DNA from: Chara braunii | Lineage: Eukaryota; Streptophyta; Charophyceae; Charales; Characeae | Length of the DNA: 21,258 nt | Assembly: GCA_003427395.1 (NCBI GenBank) | Contig: BFEA01000268.1 | Location: forward strand, 998,512-1,019,769 | Direction: 5' to 3' | Part shown: positions 1 to 8,100 of the stretch, piece by piece | How the letters are laid out: each line of letters opens with the position of its first letter | How positions within the stretch are numbered: position 1 is the first letter of the stretch | Program-made: the position numbers and the translations under genes | The notes under the pieces: model-generated | Told to the model about the DNA's origin: nothing | The model's input: only the letters and a program-made list of their open reading frames with translations | Databases searched by the model: none

Positions 1-220
1 GGGAATAGCTTCGAGGTAGCTATAGTCCGGAATAGCTTCCCGGGAACAGCCAGCAGCTTCGGAATAGCTTCGAGATAGCTTCCGGGGAATAGCTTTGCGG
101 TCCCCTGACTAAACAGTTTCGAGGTAGATTCAAGATAGCGAATAGCTTTGACGCGATTGCTTTCCCCTGACGAAACAGCTTCGAGGGAGCTTCGAGATAG
201 CTTCGAGATAGCTTCAAAAA
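1..220. repeat. Degenerate 11-bp tandem repeat (AGCTTCG family), cluster 1
   Basis: AGCTTC or a close variant recurs with an 11-bp step: starts at 7 and 18 (AGCTAT variant), at 55, 66 and 77, and at 177, 188, 199 and 210. The cleanest run is 177-220, with units AGCTTCGAGGG, AGCTTCGAGAT, AGCTTCGAGAT and AGCTTCAAAAA. Between the runs the step is lost (for example 77 to 91), so this is an old, eroded array. A 24-bp segment at 101-124 is repeated at 163-186 with two differences, a second level of duplication 62 bp apart. Short open frames here are translations of the repeat, because three 11-bp units make 11 codons. I see no gene. Confidence 0.8.
101..186 (+). repeat. 24-bp direct repeat spaced 62 bp
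   Basis: TCCCCTGACTAAACAGTTTC at 101 followed by GAGG matches TCCCCTGACGAAACAGCTTC at 163 followed by GAGG, with two mismatches. The copies start 62 bp apart and the intervening DNA belongs to the AGCTTCG family. This looks like a local segmental duplication. No function is visible. Confidence 0.75.
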
Positions 221-237
221 ACTTTTGCGTTGCCCGG

Positions 238-255
238 AAAAAAAAAAAAAAAAAA
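238..255 (+). repeat. Poly-A run (A18)
   Basis: Eighteen consecutive A residues separate the AGCTTCG cluster from the pyrimidine-rich tract. It could be the tail of an old retroposed sequence or simple slippage. I find no target-site duplication or polymerase III boxes that would decide for a retroposon. Confidence 0.9.
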
Positions 256-480
256 GCTTCTTGTCTTTTTTCTTTTTATGTTTTTTTTACATTCCTCAAG
301 CTTTTTTCGGTAAATATAGTTTTTCTTTTTCTTTTCCTCTTTTTTTCTTTACCTTCCTCAAGCTATATTCTTCTCTCAATTTCACCTTTCACTACCTATT
401 CTTCTCTCAATTTCACCTTTCACTACCTATTCTTCTCTCAATTTGACCATTCACTACCCTACCTGCCACTACTGCTAAGC
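256..480 (+). repeat. Pyrimidine-rich tract with a ~61-bp spaced repeat
   Basis: This stretch is overwhelmingly T and C on the + strand. A 17-bp motif, TTTACATTCCTCAAGCT at 287-303, recurs as TTTACCTTCCTCAAGCT at 348-364, 61 bp downstream. Translations are Phe/Ser/Leu low-complexity runs in more than one frame, which reflects composition. I see no gene here. Confidence 0.65.
366..458 (+). repeat. Three tandem copies of a 31-bp unit
   Basis: Units at 366-396, 397-427 and 428-458 begin with TATTCTTCTCTCAATTT. The first two are identical by eye. The third carries GACCAT where the others have CACCTT. This is a minisatellite inside the pyrimidine-rich tract. Two units span 62 bp, close to the 61-62 bp spacing of the older repeats at 101/163 and 287/348. 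Confidence 0.9.
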
Positions 481-498
481 TCGTAGGGAAACTATTCC

Positions 499-613
499 GG
501 AAAGGAAAAGAAGCGTATACCCCTGCAATAGAGGTAGCTATGCTTACAGGGGTATAGGAAAGGAAAAGAAGCGTATAGCCCTGCAATCAGGTAGCTATGC
601 TTGCAGGGGTATA
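499..613. repeat. Tandem pair of ~57-bp hairpin-forming units
   Basis: Unit 1 is 499-556 and unit 2 is 557-613. Both start GGAAAGGAAAAGAAGCGTATA and each contains an inverted repeat. In unit 1 the arms TATACCCCTG (516-525) and CAGGGGTATA (547-556) pair perfectly over 10 bp. In unit 2 the arms TATAGCCCTGCAA (574-586) and TTGCAGGGGTATA (601-613) pair over 13 bp with one mismatch, around a 14-nt loop. The loops carry GGTAGCTATGC, which resembles the 11-bp family at 13-23. After unit 2 the sequence runs GGGGCC then a run of T (620-625). A prokaryotic-style terminator is unlikely in this context. A foldback or MITE-like remnant is possible but unproven. Confidence 0.8.
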
Positions 614-798
614 GGGGCCTTTTTTCTTTCCGTAATAGCTTCCCTATGAGTAACAGCAGCTTTCTTCATACCACCCACACGCGATCCAAATACCTTCGGA
701 CGGAACCTCTCCATATACTTTCGACAGCAGTACCTCCCTGACCCTACCGGTAGTGTGAGGGCATAACAACTCTCGTGTGGCGCTCGTGACACGCATCT
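614..798. other. Intergenic stretch with no recognisable gene
   Basis: This is mixed-composition DNA with scattered stops in all frames that I checked. It holds one AGCTTCCC element near 637 and the motif CGACAGCAGTACCTC near 722, a variant of which (CGACAGTACCTC) recurs near 879. I see no gene, RNA or regulatory site that I can support. Confidence 0.6.
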
Positions 799-878
799 GT
801 GTGTGTGTGTGTGTGTGTTGGGGGGGGAGGGGGGAAGGGGTATGGTGCGTGTGTGTGTGTGTGCGTGTGTGCGTGTGT
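799..878 (+). repeat. GT repeat / G-run / GT repeat composite
   Basis: A GT run (about 799-819) is followed by G8-A-G6-AA-G4 (820-840), then by a second GT run interrupted by GC steps (about 846-878). Alternating GT can adopt Z-DNA and the G block fits a G-quadruplex motif; both are general structural knowledge and are not shown here. The translated Val/Cys/Gly peptide is low complexity and not a gene. Confidence 0.9.
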
Positions 879-931
879 CGACAGTACCTCTCCGCACCTC
901 AGGCATCTCTAACGACTAACTTATCCCAATG

Positions 932-986
932 GCTTCGCCATAGCTTCGGCAAAGCTTCGCCATAGCTTCGGCGAAGCTTCGGCAAA
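932..986 (+). repeat. Five tandem 11-bp units, cluster 2 of the AGCTTCG family
   Basis: Units are GCTTCGCCATA (932), GCTTCGGCAAA (943), GCTTCGCCATA (954), GCTTCGGCGAA (965) and GCTTCGGCAAA (976), in exact 11-bp register. Two forms (GCCATA and GGCAAA) alternate, which suggests a 22-bp higher-order period. They share the AGCTTCG core with 177-220. No gene is present. Confidence 0.9.
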
Positions 987-998
987 CTTTCTGCATGG

Positions 999-1097
999 CG
1001 TCGGTATCGCGACGGTGTAAACTATATGCTGTAAGCCTCGGGGGGGGTTTCTTTGGATAACGGCTCCGCTACCGTCTTCACCGCCGCGATACTGACG
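999..1097. repeat. 19-bp inverted repeat around a 61-bp spacer
   Basis: The left arm CGTCGGTATCGCGACGGTG (999-1017) is complementary to the right arm CACCGCCGCGATACTGACG (1079-1097) at 17 of 19 positions. The spacer, 1018-1078, contains an 8-G run (1040-1047). The core CGTCGGTAT occurs once more at 1251-1259, so the arms probably derive from the local repeat family. The element may be a relic foldback. No coding sequence lies between the arms. Confidence 0.75.
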
Positions 1098-1238
1098 GGG
1101 CTTTCCTATGCCGGTCATTATCGATAGATCTAGAGTGAAAAGCTGAGAGCTAGACCGAAAAAAAAAAAAAAAAAAAAAAAGGTTGGACCCGGTAGAGCTA
1201 TATAAGCACACGGCGTTCGATTCGGGCGAGGATGGCAG
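1098..1238. other. Gene-free stretch containing a poly-A run (A23)
   Basis: Twenty-three consecutive A residues occupy 1158-1180, preceded by AGCTAGACCG. A TATATAAG box lies at 1199-1206 on the + strand, but no credible gene starts downstream, so I do not call a promoter. Nothing else here is recognisable. Confidence 0.7.
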
Positions 1239-1354
1239 GCTTCGGCATAACGTCGGTATTGCTTCGGCGGCATAGCTCCAGCATAGGAACGGTGGGAACA
1301 AGTTTGAAAGCTACATGCCCGCAGCTCATCTTGCTCATAGCTCCGCAATAGCTA
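1239..1354 (+). repeat. Cluster 3 of the 11-bp AGCTTCG family, degenerate
   Basis: GCTTCGGCATA (1239), ACGTCGGTATT (1250), GCTTCGGCGGC (1261) and ATAGCTCCAGC (1272) keep an exact 11-bp step. A looser pair, ATAGCTCCGCA then ATAGCTATGAT, follows at 1337-1358. This is a third dispersed cluster of the same family. Downstream, from about 1373, the sequence changes abruptly to purine-rich DNA. Confidence 0.7.
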
Positions 1355-1372
1355 TGATAGAGGGGATTAGGT

Positions 1373-1680
1373 GTACGTTGGGTGGGCAGGGGGGGGAGCG
1401 GGGAAGCGGGGGGAAAGGGGGGCGGATAGATGGGGGGAAAGATCCATCAGGGGGACATCAAGAAAAACGTACCAGGAAGGGAGGGAGTAGGAAGCACAGA
1501 GGGCAGAAAAGACAGAGGAGAAGCAAGAGGAAGAGAACGAGGGGAGCGAGGAGTAAGATAACAAGGAGAGGAGGGGACAAGGGAGGGGGAGGGTAAGGAG
1601 GAGTGGGGGGAGGAGGAGGAGAACGAGGACAGCGGGGGGGCGGACGGGGGGGGCCATCGCCCACTCACTTGCGCGTTCGC
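1373..1680 (+). repeat. Purine-rich, G-run-rich satellite flank (possible eroded satellite copy)
   Basis: The + strand is dominated by GGA, GAG and G runs. GGGTGGGC followed by further runs of 4-7 G (about 1379-1436) has several overlapping G-quadruplex patterns. The right end, 1655-1680 (CATCGCCCACTCACTTGCGC then GTTCGC), clearly matches the end of the 144-bp satellite unit, including the ACTCACTTG element. The segment is therefore probably an older, expanded satellite copy about 250 bp long, perhaps starting near 1433, though its left limit is uncertain. The possible 93-codon Gly/Arg/Lys frame at 1315-1596 is low complexity, and I do not accept it as a gene. Confidence 0.6.
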
Positions 1681-1854
1681 CTCTTATAGCCCCAACCAGA
1701 GTTTGAGAAGGAGGAAAAGGGAAGGAGGGGCAAAGCAGGGCCAGGAGGAGGAGGACGACGATGACAGGAAGAGGAGGATAAGGAAGAGGAGGAGGAGATG
1801 AAGACCAGGAGCACTTCGGGCGGGGGGAGGAAGGTGTGCATCTTGTGCATCCGC
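1681..1854 (+). repeat. Diverged satellite copy A, about 174 bp
   Basis: The copy starts CTCTTATAGCCCCAACCAGAGTTTGAG, which parallels the unit's start CTCTTCAAGGCCCATCGATG through GAGTTTTCAG. It then has an expanded GGA/GAG core and ends with GGTGTGCATCTTGTGCATCC, matching the unit end GGTGCGCATC...TTGTGCATTC with a deletion that removes the ACTCAC element. It is roughly 30 bp longer than the main unit, mostly in the purine core. Confidence 0.75.
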
Positions 1855-2100
1855 TTGTGCAAGGGGCCTTCGTGGAGTTTATAGAGCAGGAAAAGCACAG
1901 GAGGGGGGCCAAAAGGAGGGGGAAGAGGAGGACAAGGACAAGGAGAGGAGGATAAGGCGGAGAAGAAGGGCAAGGAGAGGAAGAGGACGACGAGGACAAC
2001 GATAGTAGGAGGAAGGACGAGAAGGAGGAGGAGGAAGATCAGGAGGATCAGAGGGCCGGAGGGGGGGGGGGCGGCATCCCCCACTCGGTTGTGCAATCGC
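1855..2100 (+). repeat. Diverged satellite copy B, about 246 bp
   Basis: Anchored by AAGGGGCCTTCGTGGAGTTT (1861-1880), which parallels AAGGCCCATCGATGGAGTTT of the unit. It has a greatly expanded purine core and an 11-G run (2061-2071), and ends CCACTCGGTTGTGCAATCGC, close to the unit end. TTATAG at 1879-1884, where the unit has TTTCAG, makes a TAG on the + strand and a TAA on the - strand. Both long satellite frames close here. The perfect array begins immediately after it. Confidence 0.8.
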
Positions 2101-5100
2101 CTCTTCAAGGCCCATCGATGGAGTTTTCAGGAAGACGAGGACAAGGAGAGGAGGGCCAAAAGCAGGAAGAGGAGGAGGAGGAGGAGGAGGGCGATGACCA
2201 GGAGTAGGCGGGGGTGCGCATCTCCCACTCACTTGTGCATTCGCCTCTTCAAGGCCCATCGATGGAGTTTTCAGGAAGACGAGGACAAGGAGAGGAGGGC
2301 CAAAAGCAGGAAGAGGAGGAGGAGGAGGAGGAGGGCGATGACCAGGAGTAGGCGGGGGTGCGCATCTCCCACTCACTTGTGCATTCGCCTCTTCAAGGCC
2401 CATCGATGGAGTTTTCAGGAAGACGAGGACAAGGAGAGGAGGGCCAAAAGCAGGAAGAGGAGGAGGAGGAGGAGGAGGGCGATGACCAGGAGTAGGCGGG
2501 GGTGCGCATCTCCCACTCACTTGTGCATTCGCCTCTTCAAGGCCCATCGATGGAGTTTTCAGGAAGACGAGGACAAGGAGAGGAGGGCCAAAAGCAGGAA
2601 GAGGAGGAGGAGGAGGAGGAGGGCGATGACCAGGAGTAGGCGGGGGTGCGCATCTCCCACTCACTTGTGCATTCGCCTCTTCAAGGCCCATCGATGGAGT
2701 TTTCAGGAAGACGAGGACAAGGAGAGGAGGGCCAAAAGCAGGAAGAGGAGGAGGAGGAGGAGGAGGGCGATGACCAGGAGTAGGCGGGGGTGCGCATCTC
2801 CCACTCACTTGTGCATTCGCCTCTTCAAGGCCCATCGATGGAGTTTTCAGGAAGACGAGGACAAGGAGAGGAGGGCCAAAAGCAGGAAGAGGAGGAGGAG
2901 GAGGAGGAGGGCGATGACCAGGAGTAGGCGGGGGTGCGCATCTCCCACTCACTTGTGCATTCGCCTCTTCAAGGCCCATCGATGGAGTTTTCAGGAAGAC
3001 GAGGACAAGGAGAGGAGGGCCAAAAGCAGGAAGAGGAGGAGGAGGAGGAGGAGGGCGATGACCAGGAGTAGGCGGGGGTGCGCATCTCCCACTCACTTGT
3101 GCATTCGCCTCTTCAAGGCCCATCGATGGAGTTTTCAGGAAGACGAGGACAAGGAGAGGAGGGCCAAAAGCAGGAAGAGGAGGAGGAGGAGGAGGAGGGC
3201 GATGACCAGGAGTAGGCGGGGGTGCGCATCTCCCACTCACTTGTGCATTCGCCTCTTCAAGGCCCATCGATGGAGTTTTCAGGAAGACGAGGACAAGGAG
3301 AGGAGGGCCAAAAGCAGGAAGAGGAGGAGGAGGAGGAGGAGGGCGATGACCAGGAGTAGGCGGGGGTGCGCATCTCCCACTCACTTGTGCATTCGCCTCT
3401 TCAAGGCCCATCGATGGAGTTTTCAGGAAGACGAGGACAAGGAGAGGAGGGCCAAAAGCAGGAAGAGGAGGAGGAGGAGGAGGAGGGCGATGACCAGGAG
3501 TAGGCGGGGGTGCGCATCTCCCACTCACTTGTGCATTCGCCTCTTCAAGGCCCATCGATGGAGTTTTCAGGAAGACGAGGACAAGGAGAGGAGGGCCAAA
3601 AGCAGGAAGAGGAGGAGGAGGAGGAGGAGGGCGATGACCAGGAGTAGGCGGGGGTGCGCATCTCCCACTCACTTGTGCATTCGCCTCTTCAAGGCCCATC
3701 GATGGAGTTTTCAGGAAGACGAGGACAAGGAGAGGAGGGCCAAAAGCAGGAAGAGGAGGAGGAGGAGGAGGAGGGCGATGACCAGGAGTAGGCGGGGGTG
3801 CGCATCTCCCACTCACTTGTGCATTCGCCTCTTCAAGGCCCATCGATGGAGTTTTCAGGAAGACGAGGACAAGGAGAGGAGGGCCAAAAGCAGGAAGAGG
3901 AGGAGGAGGAGGAGGAGGGCGATGACCAGGAGTAGGCGGGGGTGCGCATCTCCCACTCACTTGTGCATTCGCCTCTTCAAGGCCCATCGATGGAGTTTTC
4001 AGGAAGACGAGGACAAGGAGAGGAGGGCCAAAAGCAGGAAGAGGAGGAGGAGGAGGAGGAGGGCGATGACCAGGAGTAGGCGGGGGTGCGCATCTCCCAC
4101 TCACTTGTGCATTCGCCTCTTCAAGGCCCATCGATGGAGTTTTCAGGAAGACGAGGACAAGGAGAGGAGGGCCAAAAGCAGGAAGAGGAGGAGGAGGAGG
4201 AGGAGGGCGATGACCAGGAGTAGGCGGGGGTGCGCATCTCCCACTCACTTGTGCATTCGCCTCTTCAAGGCCCATCGATGGAGTTTTCAGGAAGACGAGG
4301 ACAAGGAGAGGAGGGCCAAAAGCAGGAAGAGGAGGAGGAGGAGGAGGAGGGCGATGACCAGGAGTAGGCGGGGGTGCGCATCTCCCACTCACTTGTGCAT
4401 TCGCCTCTTCAAGGCCCATCGATGGAGTTTTCAGGAAGACGAGGACAAGGAGAGGAGGGCCAAAAGCAGGAAGAGGAGGAGGAGGAGGAGGAGGGCGATG
4501 ACCAGGAGTAGGCGGGGGTGCGCATCTCCCACTCACTTGTGCATTCGCCTCTTCAAGGCCCATCGATGGAGTTTTCAGGAAGACGAGGACAAGGAGAGGA
4601 GGGCCAAAAGCAGGAAGAGGAGGAGGAGGAGGAGGAGGGCGATGACCAGGAGTAGGCGGGGGTGCGCATCTCCCACTCACTTGTGCATTCGCCTCTTCAA
4701 GGCCCATCGATGGAGTTTTCAGGAAGACGAGGACAAGGAGAGGAGGGCCAAAAGCAGGAAGAGGAGGAGGAGGAGGAGGAGGGCGATGACCAGGAGTAGG
4801 CGGGGGTGCGCATCTCCCACTCACTTGTGCATTCGCCTCTTCAAGGCCCATCGATGGAGTTTTCAGGAAGACGAGGACAAGGAGAGGAGGGCCAAAAGCA
4901 GGAAGAGGAGGAGGAGGAGGAGGAGGGCGATGACCAGGAGTAGGCGGGGGTGCGCATCTCCCACTCACTTGTGCATTCGCCTCTTCAAGGCCCATCGATG
5001 GAGTTTTCAGGAAGACGAGGACAAGGAGAGGAGGGCCAAAAGCAGGAAGAGGAGGAGGAGGAGGAGGAGGGCGATGACCAGGAGTAGGCGGGGGTGCGCA

Positions 5101-8100
5101 TCTCCCACTCACTTGTGCATTCGCCTCTTCAAGGCCCATCGATGGAGTTTTCAGGAAGACGAGGACAAGGAGAGGAGGGCCAAAAGCAGGAAGAGGAGGA
5201 GGAGGAGGAGGAGGGCGATGACCAGGAGTAGGCGGGGGTGCGCATCTCCCACTCACTTGTGCATTCGCCTCTTCAAGGCCCATCGATGGAGTTTTCAGGA
5301 AGACGAGGACAAGGAGAGGAGGGCCAAAAGCAGGAAGAGGAGGAGGAGGAGGAGGAGGGCGATGACCAGGAGTAGGCGGGGGTGCGCATCTCCCACTCAC
5401 TTGTGCATTCGCCTCTTCAAGGCCCATCGATGGAGTTTTCAGGAAGACGAGGACAAGGAGAGGAGGGCCAAAAGCAGGAAGAGGAGGAGGAGGAGGAGGA
5501 GGGCGATGACCAGGAGTAGGCGGGGGTGCGCATCTCCCACTCACTTGTGCATTCGCCTCTTCAAGGCCCATCGATGGAGTTTTCAGGAAGACGAGGACAA
5601 GGAGAGGAGGGCCAAAAGCAGGAAGAGGAGGAGGAGGAGGAGGAGGGCGATGACCAGGAGTAGGCGGGGGTGCGCATCTCCCACTCACTTGTGCATTCGC
5701 CTCTTCAAGGCCCATCGATGGAGTTTTCAGGAAGACGAGGACAAGGAGAGGAGGGCCAAAAGCAGGAAGAGGAGGAGGAGGAGGAGGAGGGCGATGACCA
5801 GGAGTAGGCGGGGGTGCGCATCTCCCACTCACTTGTGCATTCGCCTCTTCAAGGCCCATCGATGGAGTTTTCAGGAAGACGAGGACAAGGAGAGGAGGGC
5901 CAAAAGCAGGAAGAGGAGGAGGAGGAGGAGGAGGGCGATGACCAGGAGTAGGCGGGGGTGCGCATCTCCCACTCACTTGTGCATTCGCCTCTTCAAGGCC
6001 CATCGATGGAGTTTTCAGGAAGACGAGGACAAGGAGAGGAGGGCCAAAAGCAGGAAGAGGAGGAGGAGGAGGAGGAGGGCGATGACCAGGAGTAGGCGGG
6101 GGTGCGCATCTCCCACTCACTTGTGCATTCGCCTCTTCAAGGCCCATCGATGGAGTTTTCAGGAAGACGAGGACAAGGAGAGGAGGGCCAAAAGCAGGAA
6201 GAGGAGGAGGAGGAGGAGGAGGGCGATGACCAGGAGTAGGCGGGGGTGCGCATCTCCCACTCACTTGTGCATTCGCCTCTTCAAGGCCCATCGATGGAGT
6301 TTTCAGGAAGACGAGGACAAGGAGAGGAGGGCCAAAAGCAGGAAGAGGAGGAGGAGGAGGAGGAGGGCGATGACCAGGAGTAGGCGGGGGTGCGCATCTC
6401 CCACTCACTTGTGCATTCGCCTCTTCAAGGCCCATCGATGGAGTTTTCAGGAAGACGAGGACAAGGAGAGGAGGGCCAAAAGCAGGAAGAGGAGGAGGAG
6501 GAGGAGGAGGGCGATGACCAGGAGTAGGCGGGGGTGCGCATCTCCCACTCACTTGTGCATTCGCCTCTTCAAGGCCCATCGATGGAGTTTTCAGGAAGAC
6601 GAGGACAAGGAGAGGAGGGCCAAAAGCAGGAAGAGGAGGAGGAGGAGGAGGAGGGCGATGACCAGGAGTAGGCGGGGGTGCGCATCTCCCACTCACTTGT
6701 GCATTCGCCTCTTCAAGGCCCATCGATGGAGTTTTCAGGAAGACGAGGACAAGGAGAGGAGGGCCAAAAGCAGGAAGAGGAGGAGGAGGAGGAGGAGGGC
6801 GATGACCAGGAGTAGGCGGGGGTGCGCATCTCCCACTCACTTGTGCATTCGCCTCTTCAAGGCCCATCGATGGAGTTTTCAGGAAGACGAGGACAAGGAG
6901 AGGAGGGCCAAAAGCAGGAAGAGGAGGAGGAGGAGGAGGAGGGCGATGACCAGGAGTAGGCGGGGGTGCGCATCTCCCACTCACTTGTGCATTCGCCTCT
7001 TCAAGGCCCATCGATGGAGTTTTCAGGAAGACGAGGACAAGGAGAGGAGGGCCAAAAGCAGGAAGAGGAGGAGGAGGAGGAGGAGGGCGATGACCAGGAG
7101 TAGGCGGGGGTGCGCATCTCCCACTCACTTGTGCATTCGCCTCTTCAAGGCCCATCGATGGAGTTTTCAGGAAGACGAGGACAAGGAGAGGAGGGCCAAA
7201 AGCAGGAAGAGGAGGAGGAGGAGGAGGAGGGCGATGACCAGGAGTAGGCGGGGGTGCGCATCTCCCACTCACTTGTGCATTCGCCTCTTCAAGGCCCATC
7301 GATGGAGTTTTCAGGAAGACGAGGACAAGGAGAGGAGGGCCAAAAGCAGGAAGAGGAGGAGGAGGAGGAGGAGGGCGATGACCAGGAGTAGGCGGGGGTG
7401 CGCATCTCCCACTCACTTGTGCATTCGCCTCTTCAAGGCCCATCGATGGAGTTTTCAGGAAGACGAGGACAAGGAGAGGAGGGCCAAAAGCAGGAAGAGG
7501 AGGAGGAGGAGGAGGAGGGCGATGACCAGGAGTAGGCGGGGGTGCGCATCTCCCACTCACTTGTGCATTCGCCTCTTCAAGGCCCATCGATGGAGTTTTC
7601 AGGAAGACGAGGACAAGGAGAGGAGGGCCAAAAGCAGGAAGAGGAGGAGGAGGAGGAGGAGGGCGATGACCAGGAGTAGGCGGGGGTGCGCATCTCCCAC
7701 TCACTTGTGCATTCGCCTCTTCAAGGCCCATCGATGGAGTTTTCAGGAAGACGAGGACAAGGAGAGGAGGGCCAAAAGCAGGAAGAGGAGGAGGAGGAGG
7801 AGGAGGGCGATGACCAGGAGTAGGCGGGGGTGCGCATCTCCCACTCACTTGTGCATTCGCCTCTTCAAGGCCCATCGATGGAGTTTTCAGGAAGACGAGG
7901 ACAAGGAGAGGAGGGCCAAAAGCAGGAAGAGGAGGAGGAGGAGGAGGAGGGCGATGACCAGGAGTAGGCGGGGGTGCGCATCTCCCACTCACTTGTGCAT
8001 TCGCCTCTTCAAGGCCCATCGATGGAGTTTTCAGGAAGACGAGGACAAGGAGAGGAGGGCCAAAAGCAGGAAGAGGAGGAGGAGGAGGAGGAGGGCGATG

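Noticed and set aside
148-486. 112-codon and 73-codon + strand frames (Phe/Ser/Leu-rich)
   Set aside because: They translate the pyrimidine-rich tract and 31-bp repeats. Two frames are open over the same bases with similar composition, as expected from base bias.
614-625. Intrinsic transcription terminator after the second hairpin
   Set aside because: Hairpin plus T run resembles one, but the hairpin is part of a duplicated repeat, no gene precedes it and the DNA looks eukaryotic.
595-965. Thr/His and Val/Cys frames over the GT repeats on both strands
   Set aside because: They are dinucleotide repeat translations with no non-repetitive core.
238-1180. A retroposon bounded by the two poly-A runs
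   Set aside because: I found no polymerase III boxes, reverse transcriptase motif, terminal repeats or target-site duplication.
1199-1206. TATA box (TATATAAG) as a promoter
   Set aside because: The match is good, but the only downstream + strand frame (ATG at 1315) is a low-complexity Gly/Arg/Lys translation, so no gene supports it.
921-1301. 126-codon minus-strand frame
   Set aside because: It crosses a poly-A run (read as Phe8) and two 11-bp repeat clusters, and no domain is recognisable.
1315-1596. 93-codon + strand gene
   Set aside because: After about 20 residues it is a translation of GGA/AGG/G runs, and the same DNA is open in several frames.
1365-2108. Several minus-strand Pro/Ser/Leu-rich frames
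   Set aside because: They are translations of the complement of the purine-rich satellite flank, overlapping in all three frames.
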